Shown here piece by piece: positions 1-8,496 of a stretch of 64,000 nt of DNA. Position numbers and translations under genes: made by a program. The DNA is taken from positions 1 to 64,000 of IMG/VR virus record IMGVR_UViG_3300028920_000047; one strand, given 5' to 3'. Origin of the DNA: a virus. Positions within the stretch are counted from its first letter, which is position 1. The number at the start of each line of letters is the position of its first letter. A model generated the notes under the pieces. It saw only the letters and a program-made list of their open reading frames with translations. It did no database searches and had not been told where the DNA came from.

Positions 1-127
1 TAGCAGTTGGGTCAAATTTTAACAAACTATTAAAAATATTCTCATCTATTTTACCGGTATCAAGGTATAGTCTTTTAGCACTGCTTTTTGATTCTCTCCA
101 TAATGCTTCAAAATATTGTTTTAACAT
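1..127 (-). CDS. Unknown protein, 5' part only (runs off window)
   Basis: The reading frame opens with an ATG that overlaps the stop codon of the upstream hub gene (TAATG) and stays open to the window edge, giving 42 visible residues. It starts MLKQYFEALWRES, which loosely resembles the aromatic/basic start (Y/F-F-x-x-F/L-N/W) seen on several putative head proteins further right in the window. The visible part is too short to assign a function. The overlap argues for translational coupling with the hub gene, so a baseplate or virion role is likely but is inference. Confidence 0.6.
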   Translation of the reverse strand, partial: MLKQYFEALWRESKSSAKRLYLDTGKIDENIFNSLLKFDPTA

Positions 128-1227
128 TAACTTAATAAGTCCTTTCGTTTTTGTTTCTTACCTTGTATAATACCCACTTTTGCTAAAGTAATATTTGATA
201 TCACTTCTCTTGATATATTAGTATTGATTCCATATATTATAAATTTTGTAGTATATTCATCTTTTATTCTGGTTTTTTCGCTGGTAAAGTGTTTAGAACT
301 TAAATTTAACGGTTTACCTGGAATTAATAATATATGATTTTTTATAAATATTTGAAACATATTTAATAAAATTATTTTTTGTTGACTTTTAATTTTGTTT
401 AATCTTTTTCTTTCGTCGGCTCCACCGCGGCCATATACTGTTTTAATCAAATAGCGAGCAAATATTTTATCTTTGTTCTTTTCTGTATTTTTTAAAGGTA
501 GACGGCCATCGTATAAATCTCCTGCAAAATCTTTTACAAATAAATTTTGTTCCTCAAATTCACCGGTTCTAAAATTATAAAAAACATAAATATGATTTTT
601 CATATATTTATCTAAAACCGCTTGATTATAAGAATAAGGTGAAACTCCAGACACATTATCAGAAGGGCTAACAAAATTATAGCCTTTATCTACCGGTCTA
701 TTAAATATATCTTCCCATAACAAATAATTAATACTATTATCTAAACCAAAAAAGAAGTAAACATCAGGATTTATATTTCGTATAAATTCACAATTATTTT
801 CAGCCTCAAAGCGAAAAACTTTTTGTGAATTTACTACACTATTAGCTGTAAAGTTTACAGTTGTAAAATCATCAAATAATTTACCAATAAAATTTCGTGG
901 ATTTTTATTTTTATAAGCAAGTTCAGTTTTTACCGATTCATTACCAGGACATAATTCAGCAGTTATTTTAACTGCTTCTTTATAATCAACTAATTCTATT
1001 TTACTATAATTTTTAATTTGAAACCTTGTTTGATATTGTTTTTTATTATCGTCTTCAATTAAAACATCAATATAATCATTTCCTATCAAAGAATAACTAA
1101 AAGGTAGATAATAAACCATTGTTAAAATGGGTTTAATTATTTCAATAGATTGTATTATATTAACTTCGGTTACATTTTCTGATGGTACCAAATCTATTTC
1201 AGAATTTAACCTAAAATGAAATTTCAT
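127..1227 (-). CDS. Baseplate hub protein, gp27-like
   Basis: A 366-residue protein without signal peptide or membrane segment. It has a beta-rich N-terminal half (about residues 1-100) ending in charged tail-hub-like strands, and a middle part with the F-x-F-E-A-E-N-N-C-E-F-I stretch typical of T4 gp27/gpD-type hub proteins, in which the hub ring links tail tube and spike. It lies at the end of the tail block after tube, junction and LysM-like genes, as hub genes usually do. The C-terminal 100 residues are basic. The start is an ATG 118 bp after the previous gene, preceded by AGGTGG, and the gap upstream carries a promoter-like repeat shared with 38915-38990. Assignment rests on overall pattern and position, not on a diagnostic motif. 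Confidence 0.55.
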   Translation of the reverse strand: MKFHFRLNSEIDLVPSENVTEVNIIQSIEIIKPILTMVYYLPFSYSLIGNDYIDVLIEDDNKKQYQTRFQIKNYSKIELVDYKEAVKITAELCPGNESVKTELAYKNKNPRNFIGKLFDDFTTVNFTANSVVNSQKVFRFEAENNCEFIRNINPDVYFFFGLDNSINYLLWEDIFNRPVDKGYNFVSPSDNVSGVSPYSYNQAVLDKYMKNHIYVFYNFRTGEFEEQNLFVKDFAGDLYDGRLPLKNTEKNKDKIFARYLIKTVYGRGGADERKRLNKIKSQQKIILLNMFQIFIKNHILLIPGKPLNLSSKHFTSEKTRIKDEYTTKFIIYGINTNISREVISNITLAKVGIIQGKKQKRKDLLS

Positions 1228-1243
1228 AAACCACCTTTAAATT

Positions 1244-1320
1244 TTTGATTTAAACGGTTTTATATAGCTACCTACACAAAACCATATATATACTTTAAAT
1301 CTCTTTATAAATCGCATATT
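1244..1320 (-). promoter_or_regulatory. Shared upstream element, copy A (candidate late promoter)
   Basis: This stretch in the gap before the hub gene matches 38915-38990 over about 77 bp at roughly three quarters identity. The best conserved blocks are AAATCTCTTTATAAATC and CCTACAYAAAACCATRTAT (+ strand). Read on the coding (minus) strand it holds TTTATAAAGAG followed by TGTAGGTA. TTTATAAA resembles the TATAAATA core of T4 late promoters. The promoter role is inference. Confidence 0.4.
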
Positions 1321-1345
1321 TCTTTGTTATATATTAAATTTTTAG

Positions 1346-1645
1346 CTATTCATTATAAAATATCCTCATAAACTCGGTTAATTCCGGTCCGACTGGATAA
1401 AAAATTGTTTTTCCATCAACTAATTCATCTACATCTTTAATATTATTTATATCCATTAACAACTCCATATGTTCACTATCCTCAATACCTGGAATCATAT
1501 TTACTATAATATCTGGTCTATACTCTTCCCGTTCAGATATTCTAATCATACCTGATAATCTTAATTTATCTCTTTTAGCAAAAGATTTCTTACCTAAAAA
1601 AATAGGTTCTACTCTTCCTAATGTTTGTGTTTTCTTTAAATACAT
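1346..1645 (-). CDS. Small LysM-like baseplate/tail protein
   Basis: A 99-residue protein. Residues about 60-92 read D-I-N-N-I-K-D-V-D-E-L-V-D-G-K-T-I-F-Y-P, the N-x-I-x-D-x-x-E-L-x-x-G-x-x-I-x-x-P pattern of the LysM-like domain found in small phage tail proteins such as P2 gpX and T4 gp53. Those proteins help to close the baseplate. It sits between a tube-junction-like protein and the hub, which fits. The N-terminal 40 residues are basic. No catalytic residues are expected in this fold. The family call is moderate; the exact T4 counterpart is unclear. Confidence 0.5.
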   Translation of the reverse strand: MYLKKTQTLGRVEPIFLGKKSFAKRDKLRLSGMIRISEREEYRPDIIVNMIPGIEDSEHMELLMDINNIKDVDELVDGKTIFYPVGPELTEFMRIFYNE

Positions 1646-1660
1646 TATTTCCTTATCCTT

Positions 1661-2518
1661 TTATTTAAGATATTTTTTTACTATTTTTTTAATATTCTTT
1701 TTACCAGAATTAGTCGGGCTTATTCTTGAACTTGGATTACCTAATTCTTCATTACCCTGTCCTTTTTTTTCTTTCTCCTCTACTTGTATTTTAAATAATT
1801 TATCTATCTCATTAGCTGCTAATACCTTTTGAGTCGTTATTATTATATCAACATTAGCTGAAACAGGATATCCTAAATAATCAAAAGTTTCTGAAAAATT
1901 AACTCCGGTTATTCTTATAAAAGCGCCTGTAATAAACAATATATTACCCACTTTAACCGTTATATCCTCTCGAGGTTGTAATAAAATTTGGTCAGCCATT
2001 AAACTACCTTTTTTATTTTTAACCATTTTTGTATCTTCTTGGTTCAATCCTAAATCACTTATATAATTTTCCCAGTCTTTGTAAATTAAATAAGTCTTAT
2101 TTGTTTCTTTCTCATCGTTAGATAAACTACTTAGTTCAATAGGACTACCTAATTTCATTAAAGTAACAACTTTATCGATTACATCTGTTTTTCCATTACC
2201 ATTTTCTATAACAAATTTCATTGTTAAATTTAGTCTCAAAGGTTCGCCCGGGCCTAACCATATTTGTTTGGCACCCCACTTAACATGACCGGTAGGTAAA
2301 TCGGTTCCCCATTTACCCGCTAATCCTTTTATTCGTGCCCAAACATTTAATAATCCAGAACCAAAGCCGGCAGCAATTGCTCCCCACCGCTGGTCATTAG
2401 CAATTCTTATATTACCTACCAAATAAGCTATTATAGGAGTAAAATTAGTATCACCAGCTCGGTCAATAGTTATTTGATATTGGTTTTTCTTATTTCCCTT
2501 GGTTACCCAATACTGCAT
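1661..2518 (-). CDS. Tail tube-baseplate junction protein (gp48/gp54-like)
   Basis: A 285-residue protein with a hydrophobic glycine/alanine stretch (about residues 25-65) and a C-terminal beta domain (about 180-230) with the V-K-V-G-N-I-L...G-V-N-F-S-E...G-Y-P-V-S-A-x-V-D-I-x-I pattern of tail-tube-fold proteins, which line the first rings above the hub. The last 40 residues are Lys-rich. It lies between a putative tape measure and the LysM-like gene. In T4-like phages this place is held by gp48 and gp54, which start tube polymerisation on the baseplate. The exact identity is inferred. Confidence 0.45.
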   Translation of the reverse strand: MQYWVTKGNKKNQYQITIDRAGDTNFTPIIAYLVGNIRIANDQRWGAIAAGFGSGLLNVWARIKGLAGKWGTDLPTGHVKWGAKQIWLGPGEPLRLNLTMKFVIENGNGKTDVIDKVVTLMKLGSPIELSSLSNDEKETNKTYLIYKDWENYISDLGLNQEDTKMVKNKKGSLMADQILLQPREDITVKVGNILFITGAFIRITGVNFSETFDYLGYPVSANVDIIITTQKVLAANEIDKLFKIQVEEKEKKGQGNEELGNPSSRISPTNSGKKNIKKIVKKYLK

Positions 2519-2530
2519 TGTTTACCTCTT

Positions 2531-3703
2531 TTAATATGATATTGTATCATTTTTTTCAGAATTTTTAAATTTGGTAGCGTCTGGTATATCTACAGACGAA
2601 TTAGCCGTTCCCTGATTCAGATTATTAAATCCCATCCAACTTGTAACTAACTTATCTAACTTATCTACTAATTCTTTTAATATAGATTGATTAAAAGCTT
2701 CTATAAAAGCTTTCTTAAATATCTGAGATTCATTACCTACGTTACTTATATTAGTTTGATTTTTTTTACTTTCTGCTAATAAGCTTTTTTGATACTCCTT
2801 ATTTTCATCAGCGTATTTCGTATACAATTCCTGTAATTTAGTAATTTCAGCTTGTTGCTTCTTCTTTTCAGATATTGTCCAATTCCAATCAATGAAATCT
2901 TCAATATTTTTTACTAATTTATCTTTAACATCACCAATTTGTTTAGCCCAATACCACCCAGCAAAATTTAAAAAATTTTTTGTTTCTTTTATATCCGTTT
3001 CTGTTTTTTCTTTTAATTCGGATTCACGTTCTGTTATTATGGGTTTATTATGTTCCTTTTCTTTTTCTGTCTGTTCATAATCCAGATTTGGAAATAATTT
3101 CCAATATTCTTTTGGTATAACTTTTCTAAATAAATATCCAGTTTTACCACTTCTTTCAAATGGTATAGTACCTATGGTAAAGGTAGTATCTTTTTCCCAT
3201 TGTTCGTCTGAGCCTTTTTTTGGTTCTACAGGAATTTTTGATAACATACCTAAAGCATTTAAAACTTTACCGGCCTGGTCGCCTATGTGCTCACCGCCCT
3301 GTTCGAGAAACTTTTTCCATATAGGCATAGTAATAAGAATAGCCAACGCCCCTAATCCTTTAGCAAAGGTCAAAACTGAGCCTAAAGTTAAACCAGTTAC
3401 GCCATAAAATACACTTGATAATAAACTACCGCCTCCACCAAATAAACCATGATTACTGTTTTTATCTTTTATAATTTGTTGCTGTTGTTCTTTATCTTCT
3501 TGTTCTAACCGTTCATCAATTATTCTACGTTTTTCTATTAAGTCGACCTGCTTCTCTAAACTGGTCGAAACACCCGTCATAATCGTAGTTAATTTACCTA
3601 TATTATTAGATAGAGAATTTAACCTATTATTATTATCTTCTGTTAACTTAATACTATTATCTAATCTCTCAATAACACCAGTTAATAATTCATCATTATC
3701 CAT
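2531..3703 (-). CDS. Putative tape-measure or tail internal protein
   Basis: A 390-residue protein. Residues 1-75 form a heptad-like coiled coil rich in Asn, Leu and Ile; residues about 90-130 form a glycine-rich and then strongly hydrophobic stretch that could span a membrane (F-Y-G-V-T-G-L-T-L-G-S-V then G-A-L-A-I-L-I-T-M-P-I-W). A long charged helical part follows (210-330), with Lys/Glu repeats, before a hydrophilic tail. Coiled coil plus hydrophobic core and position directly after the assembly-chaperone-like gene fit a tape measure, but it is short for one (T4 gp29 is about 590 residues). It could instead be another tail-lumen protein. Confidence 0.4.
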   Translation of the reverse strand: MDNDELLTGVIERLDNSIKLTEDNNNRLNSLSNNIGKLTTIMTGVSTSLEKQVDLIEKRRIIDERLEQEDKEQQQQIIKDKNSNHGLFGGGGSLLSSVFYGVTGLTLGSVLTFAKGLGALAILITMPIWKKFLEQGGEHIGDQAGKVLNALGMLSKIPVEPKKGSDEQWEKDTTFTIGTIPFERSGKTGYLFRKVIPKEYWKLFPNLDYEQTEKEKEHNKPIITERESELKEKTETDIKETKNFLNFAGWYWAKQIGDVKDKLVKNIEDFIDWNWTISEKKKQQAEITKLQELYTKYADENKEYQKSLLAESKKNQTNISNVGNESQIFKKAFIEAFNQSILKELVDKLDKLVTSWMGFNNLNQGTANSSVDIPDATKFKNSEKNDTISY

Positions 3704-3705
3704 AA

Positions 3706-3816
3706 TTATTTATCTAAATACCTTTTAATAAAAAATTCAATAATTCTAAAATTCATCAATAAAATTTTATCCCAACTATCACCAAATATTATTTTATATG
3801 TATAACACTGATTCAT
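3706..3816 (-). CDS. 36-residue ORF filling the gap before the tape-measure-like gene
   Basis: An ATG-started ORF of 36 codons (MNQCYTYKIIFGDS at the start, FIKRYLDK at the end) exactly fills the gap between the gp26-like gene and the tape-measure-like gene. It has no clear Shine-Dalgarno sequence. Its frame is open upstream through the last 50 or so bases of the gp26-like gene, across an A-rich run. It could therefore be an independent small gene or the extension made by a frameshift at the end of the chaperone, as is common just before tape-measure genes. See findings. Confidence 0.4.
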   Translation of the reverse strand: MNQCYTYKIIFGDSWDKILLMNFRIIEFFIKRYLDK

Positions 3817-3838
3817 TAAATGTTTAATATTTAATTTT

Positions 3839-4528
3839 TTAAATACTGAAGAAATTATTGTTGAAGTTGAGGCGAAGTCGCACCTCTTTTTTACATTTTG
3901 TACATATTACTGTAACTATGGGGCTAATACCATGAGAAAAACTTTGCATTTGACTTTTTGTTTGTTTTATAAATGATATAGCTTTGTTCCTATCAGGTTT
4001 ATATATATCATTAAAAATTTGTAAACATTCTTCAAACGTTTTTCCTTCAATACAATTAAATATAGTTAACATAAACATCGGTATGTTTGAATATTCAAGT
4101 TTTTGAACACGTGCTTGAAGTACGTTTTGATAAGTAGGGACTTTAATTTTACCAAAATCCTCTAAAACCTGTTCCTTATAATTTACCAACGGGTCAATAT
4201 CTATATTTGTCAAATGCACATCAACTTCAACATCTTCTTCCTTACATTCCGGACAATCAATTCTTGCCTTATAAATATCACCGCCAGGAAAACTGTTTAT
4301 TTTGTGCCATAATTTTAAATATAAAACATCGGACGATGTAAATTCTGTTAAATTATAATTTGTTATGGAGTTATCAATTTGTTGTTCATATAAATCATCA
4401 AACATTTCTTCAGGACATTCCGATAATTCAAGTACGTTATCAACAGTTAATAGATTAATATTTAACGCATCATCCCTTGGTAATACCGAATTTCCTCTAC
4501 TTGGTAAATTACTTAATTCAATATACAT
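3839..4528 (-). CDS. Baseplate hub assembly / tail chaperone, gp26-like
   Basis: A 229-residue protein that begins with MYIELSNLPSRG and contains two Cys pairs (C-P-E-C near residue 90 and C-T-K-C near 212), as in the T4 gp26 / phage hub-assembly family, where the pairs probably hold a zinc ion. These proteins help build the hub and tape measure and are not necessarily in the finished particle. It is followed by a 36-residue ORF in another frame and the tape-measure-like gene. The start has an AGGAGGTAGTTAA leader, shared with three other genes of this window. Confidence 0.5.
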   Translation of the reverse strand: MYIELSNLPSRGNSVLPRDDALNINLLTVDNVLELSECPEEMFDDLYEQQIDNSITNYNLTEFTSSDVLYLKLWHKINSFPGGDIYKARIDCPECKEEDVEVDVHLTNIDIDPLVNYKEQVLEDFGKIKVPTYQNVLQARVQKLEYSNIPMFMLTIFNCIEGKTFEECLQIFNDIYKPDRNKAISFIKQTKSQMQSFSHGISPIVTVICTKCKKEVRLRLNFNNNFFSI

Positions 4529-4556
4529 TATCTTAACTACCTCCTAAAAACACTAA

Positions 4557-5459
4557 CTATGGAAATAATTTTAATTTTTGAAATTTTTCCAATAATCCTG
4601 CAGAACTGGTAGATGATTTTTTTTCTGAATCGCTGAAACCCTTTATTTTTTGATTATCCTTTTTTTCCAGACCGTTCCAAAAGGCGTTATCGTCAATATT
4701 AAACTGAGCAGTAAATTTTAACGGTTTATCATTATTTCTATCAAATGATACAGATGGAAAACTGGCTAAACTTACTCCTATTGCTTCATAAGTAAATAAG
4801 GTTCTATCAGCATCACCTATAACTGTTCTTAAAGCATTTACAATTTGCTTACCTCCTATCTTTCCGCCGCTCTTTGCAACTCTATCTGCTATTTTAAGTA
4901 AAGTCTTACCAGCACCTTGTTTATTTTTTTCCCAAATCTTTTGTGCATTAAATCCTTTAAAAGGATTGCTTAAACCTTTAAATGGTTCGGTAATAGACCA
5001 TTTATCAGTCTTTTTATCTTTAAAATGGTCTTTAAGACGCCACGCTGCTTGTACTGGATTATTTTTCATAAAAGCCAAATCTTCCATTAACTGTGGTAAT
5101 AATGTTGAATGTATTTTTACTATAGTTATATTTTTTTTATAAAGCCGGGGAATACCTGTTTCCATACATAATCCCCAGGCTAACAACCAATTAAGAACTA
5201 AAGCCTTCCTTTTTTTAACAGTTTCTATAAAAGTTATACTCATTGTTTGCGGCTGCTGCCCATCCCAAATATGAGTTACTTTATTCATAAATTTAAACGC
5301 ATCTATATTATAAACAAAAGGGTCAAAAGTTACATTTTGTACCTGCTGAGATAAAGGAGCGGTAACAACTACATCGTCTAAAGTTATTTCCGGTAATTGA
5401 ACATCAAAATATGATGTTGGTGTTGGTACCAACTCTTGTAATTTTTGTATACTACTCAT
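4557..5459 (-). CDS. Tube-fold tail/baseplate junction protein with internal insertion
   Basis: A 300-residue protein whose ends look like tail-tube strands: residues about 45-75 (F-K-F-M-N-K-V-T-H-I-W-D-G-Q-Q-P) and 220-260 (F-T-Y-E-A-I-G-V-S-L-A-S-F-P-S-V-S-F-D). The middle (about 110-210) is a Lys/Gly-rich insertion. Tube-fold proteins with insertions are known as tube initiators such as T4 gp54. It directly follows the tube gene, separated by a large hairpin. I infer a role in joining the tube to the baseplate; it could equally be a second tube protein. Confidence 0.4.
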   Translation of the reverse strand: MSSIQKLQELVPTPTSYFDVQLPEITLDDVVVTAPLSQQVQNVTFDPFVYNIDAFKFMNKVTHIWDGQQPQTMSITFIETVKKRKALVLNWLLAWGLCMETGIPRLYKKNITIVKIHSTLLPQLMEDLAFMKNNPVQAAWRLKDHFKDKKTDKWSITEPFKGLSNPFKGFNAQKIWEKNKQGAGKTLLKIADRVAKSGGKIGGKQIVNALRTVIGDADRTLFTYEAIGVSLASFPSVSFDRNNDKPLKFTAQFNIDDNAFWNGLEKKDNQKIKGFSDSEKKSSTSSAGLLEKFQKLKLFP

Positions 5460-5474
5460 TACTTTCTCTTAAAG

Positions 5475-5584
5475 ATGGAGAAGGGTTATTTTAAAAAATT
5501 TATTTATAGGAGGTAGTTAATTATACAACGAACGCCATAAAAACTTTGTAAAAAACTGCCAAAAAAAAATAACCGCTTCTCCAT
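5475..5584 (-). ncRNA. Large intergenic hairpin with anti-Shine-Dalgarno loop
   Basis: The whole gap between the tube and next tail gene is closed by an inverted repeat: 5475-5492 pairs with 5566-5584 (ATGGAGAAGGGTTATTTT against its complement, one bulged base). The 73-nt loop, in the direction of late transcription, contains TTAACTACCTCCT (5508-5520 complement), the exact complement of the AGGAGGTAGTTAA leader found before the genes starting at 4528, 27562, 38279 and 38895. It has no good U-run for termination. A regulatory RNA or an mRNA-processing element is inferred; nothing here shows that it is a stable RNA. Confidence 0.35.
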
Positions 5585-5594
5585 TGAATTAACT

Positions 5595-6110
5595 TTATTC
5601 ATTTGTCCAAAGGTCATAACTCCACTCAACAGAAAATTTCATTCTTTTTGCATCTTCATCATGACTAACCGGGTGGTCTGGGCGCTTCCGTGGAAATAGA
5701 CCAACTATTCGACAGTTTTTAACCACAGTCTCACCATCATCGCTGTATAACATAGCCCTGGCTGTGGCCTTTGCTAACTCAATAGAAACAGTCATTAAAC
5801 CCGTTTCCGGGTCATAAATTGCTCGCCACCAGGTATCTATTGTATTAAAAAGACCTAAAGTTTGGGTATCAATAACTGTAGATGGTATTATATGATTAAA
5901 TTTAACTGCGTTTGTTTTAACTATTTCAGCACCCATATATTTTAATACTTCTGTTTCTACTTCTGCTCCGGGTATAACGCCGGTTCTTATTTGTATAGGA
6001 AATTGATTAGGTATAGAAACTCCAGGAACAGTCGGTCCCGCAGTTATTTCCAACTTCCACCTATGGTCGTGTATGGGGTCACCAAGATTTTGTAACGATT
6101 TTATTGACAT
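5595..6110 (-). CDS. gp19: Tail tube protein, gp19-like
   Basis: A 171-residue protein, very close to the length of T4 gp19 (163), placed directly after the sheath gene as in all T4-like phages. It has the tube-protein pattern: N-terminal D-P-I-H-D-H-R-W-K-L-E-I, then a beta-rich middle and the closing strand M-K-F-S-V-E-W-S-Y-D-L-W near the end. It polymerises into the inner tube through which DNA passes. The start is preceded by AAAGGAGGTAAAAAAGT, a strong ribosome site suited to a highly made protein. The next gap holds the large hairpin. Confidence 0.85.
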   Translation of the reverse strand: MSIKSLQNLGDPIHDHRWKLEITAGPTVPGVSIPNQFPIQIRTGVIPGAEVETEVLKYMGAEIVKTNAVKFNHIIPSTVIDTQTLGLFNTIDTWWRAIYDPETGLMTVSIELAKATARAMLYSDDGETVVKNCRIVGLFPRKRPDHPVSHDEDAKRMKFSVEWSYDLWTNE

Positions 6111-6128
6111 TACTTTTTTACCTCCTTT

Positions 6129-7796
6129 TTATACTATAGTGGTTGATAACTCACTTGATTGTTTCATAACTATTAACCTCTGTACTACATATCGAGCATT
6201 TGGGTTTGGTTTAAATTTATAGGCCACTATAGCTATATGCTGGTCAATTTTAGATGTTGGATTATTTGTAGCATTAGCTATAATTTCATATTCAGATATG
6301 GCTCTTTCTTCATCACTAAGCGGTATATCAAGTACCGGTTTAGCCAAGTCATAAATTTTATTACGCATATTTGACTCATCTTCTCTTAAATCGATTATCA
6401 AATATTTAATATACTCACCAACATATTGCAAACTATATTGTAACCAGTTTAATAAACCCCGCACACCTACAGCATTAAAATAACTTTCACTTCCATACAT
6501 ATTTTTATCTCCATCAAGATATAACTGAGAACCAAATCTGTGAATACAATTTACATCTACATCCCATAGAACATCTCGAGTAGTTTGTGCTTCCAAATCT
6601 ATAGTATTACCTAAACTATCTTCAATATACCCTATACCATCTCTAATACCAGCAGGCGTGTGCCAGGGATAAGTAAATTTAGCATCACGTTTTAGATAAC
6701 AACGAATAGCAAAAAAGCTGGCTGGTATATTTAATACATTACCATAAATCGAATGAATACCTTTTTGATAAGGTGCTACCGGACTAATATAACTCCCATT
6801 ATCACTGGTAACAGTAGCTCGAACCGTTGTATAAAAAGTAACAATATCACTATAATCATTTACTAATGGTGAATCCGCAACAGCTTGGCATAATATCTTT
6901 TGGGTACAAATGGTGTATAATTCTGTTAATAAAGCTATAAACTCAGTTGTTTTGGTAGTAGCATCACTATTACCTGCGGTTATTAAATAACCGAAAGCTA
7001 TTTCAGTATCTCTAAACTTTGCATAAGCGGTAACAATATCAGCATCAGTTACACTACTATAATCAGCACCCTCCGCCAAACTAACCGCTACGCCCTCATC
7101 ATCCGGCACAACCGCTGTAGCCGAAGGGTTAACATAAGCTCGAACATAATCGGATTCTCTTTCCAAAAAATCAGTAATAAAAATATTTTGATTATATTCA
7201 TTTGTAGCATTTACATCAGTAGAAATACCTTCCCAGGTTTCAACCAGTACACCATCGTCATAAATTAATAAATCAAATGTTAAATTTACCGCATCAGAGT
7301 TTTCTATCTTGTAGCTCAAATCATTTCCCCAGCTTCCGGGATTTCGAGCCATAAGTACCGCATATTCAGTAACACCGCCAAAAGTAAATACATTAGCAGC
7401 ACCTACTTCGTCCGCAGTAGGTATACGCTCATATTCAGTAGCATACATATAATTTAAATCCTCAGCCTGAGCAGCAGAAATTGCTACACCACCATCATCG
7501 GCAACACCATCACCATCTAATACACAACCGGCGGTCAAATCATCAGTCATTAAAGGTCTAACAAATAATACTGCACTATCCTTTAATACTAAACGCAAAC
7601 CTTCCCTTTGATAATTGGTTCTACTCTCTATATCAATAAATTTATTAAAATTATCACTATTTGATAAAAGTTTTGGTATTAGTACATCACCTTTATCACA
7701 AGGAAAGGATATTCCCACAATAGAAGACATTGATGGAAAAATGGATATGGTTCTGTCATAAATTTCAAATTCTGATTTTGGAGCTTTGTAAGCCAT
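6129..7796 (-). CDS. gp18: Contractile tail sheath protein, gp18-like
   Basis: A 555-residue protein. The N-terminal G-I-S-F-P-C-D-K-G region, the middle P-G-S-W-G-N-D-L motif (about residues 152-160; typical N-P-G-x-W-G-N-x-L of sheath proteins) and the C-terminal domain with H-R-F-G-S-Q-L-Y-L-D-G, F-N-A-V-G-V-R-G-L-L-N-W and Y-K-F-K-P-N-P-N-A-R-Y (about 435-535) are hallmarks of tail sheath subunits. Sheath subunits wrap the tube and contract to inject. A variable part (about 175-330), rich in Asp, Ala and Thr, is the surface domain. It is followed by the tube gene, which confirms the call. Confidence 0.93.
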   Translation of the reverse strand: MAYKAPKSEFEIYDRTISIFPSMSSIVGISFPCDKGDVLIPKLLSNSDNFNKFIDIESRTNYQREGLRLVLKDSAVLFVRPLMTDDLTAGCVLDGDGVADDGGVAISAAQAEDLNYMYATEYERIPTADEVGAANVFTFGGVTEYAVLMARNPGSWGNDLSYKIENSDAVNLTFDLLIYDDGVLVETWEGISTDVNATNEYNQNIFITDFLERESDYVRAYVNPSATAVVPDDEGVAVSLAEGADYSSVTDADIVTAYAKFRDTEIAFGYLITAGNSDATTKTTEFIALLTELYTICTQKILCQAVADSPLVNDYSDIVTFYTTVRATVTSDNGSYISPVAPYQKGIHSIYGNVLNIPASFFAIRCYLKRDAKFTYPWHTPAGIRDGIGYIEDSLGNTIDLEAQTTRDVLWDVDVNCIHRFGSQLYLDGDKNMYGSESYFNAVGVRGLLNWLQYSLQYVGEYIKYLIIDLREDESNMRNKIYDLAKPVLDIPLSDEERAISEYEIIANATNNPTSKIDQHIAIVAYKFKPNPNARYVVQRLIVMKQSSELSTTIV

Positions 7797-7832
7797 AATA
7801 CATTACCTCTCTTTTTAACTTGGTTTTTACAT

Positions 7833-8486
7833 TTACATATTTATTCTTCCTATTTCATTTCTTATTTGCAATAAATGTTTTTCTATTATATCTATCACTT
7901 CTTGGTCATTATAAGAATAATTGGATAATTTAGATAATCTCATTACCTCTTGATTTACATGCCACAAATGAGATTTAATATTTGTTATATTACCTTCTTT
8001 AAATTTCCTTTTACTTTCAGGCACATAATCAGCATCTATCCCGGTATCGCCACCAAAAGATTTTGGTTTAATAGGTTCAAATATACTACTTGGATACCAC
8101 TCCTCATCACCGTAATCATTCCAAATTAAATAATGTGTTTCATTATTCATAGTCTTAGTATCTTCAACATCATATAATTCATTAAGTGTTAAAGCGTAAT
8201 CATCAACGTCTACACATTTGACCTCAGTAGGAGGTTCACCCTGATACCTTTCTTCATTTTCTACGAGCTGCTGATTTCTTTTACGATGTGCTATTTTTGG
8301 TTTGTTAAATGATTGGAAAAAACCAAGTTCTTTCTCATAATCATCTGCTTCTAACGGTTTATTATACGAAGACTGTATTGTTGATGGTTCAATAACCGGT
8401 TTACCTCCAACAAGCCGTTCACCATCAATACCCAGTTTATCATTCATAAGTTTCATCATATCAGTTTCCACACTATTTGCTCCCAT
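7833..8486 (-). CDS. Hypothetical virion-region protein between neck and sheath
   Basis: A 217-residue acidic protein without membrane segments. It has a central E-T-H-Y-L-I-W-N-D-Y-G-D-E-E-W-Y motif (about residues 118-135) and a helical C-terminal quarter (about 165-217). I recognise no family. It sits between a tail-completion-like gene and the sheath, in one dense leftward run. A structural or assembly role is implied only by that place. Confidence 0.6.
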   Translation of the reverse strand: MGANSVETDMMKLMNDKLGIDGERLVGGKPVIEPSTIQSSYNKPLEADDYEKELGFFQSFNKPKIAHRKRNQQLVENEERYQGEPPTEVKCVDVDDYALTLNELYDVEDTKTMNNETHYLIWNDYGDEEWYPSSIFEPIKPKSFGGDTGIDADYVPESKRKFKEGNITNIKSHLWHVNQEVMRLSKLSNYSYNDQEVIDIIEKHLLQIRNEIGRINM

Positions 8487-8496
8487 ATTATCCTCC

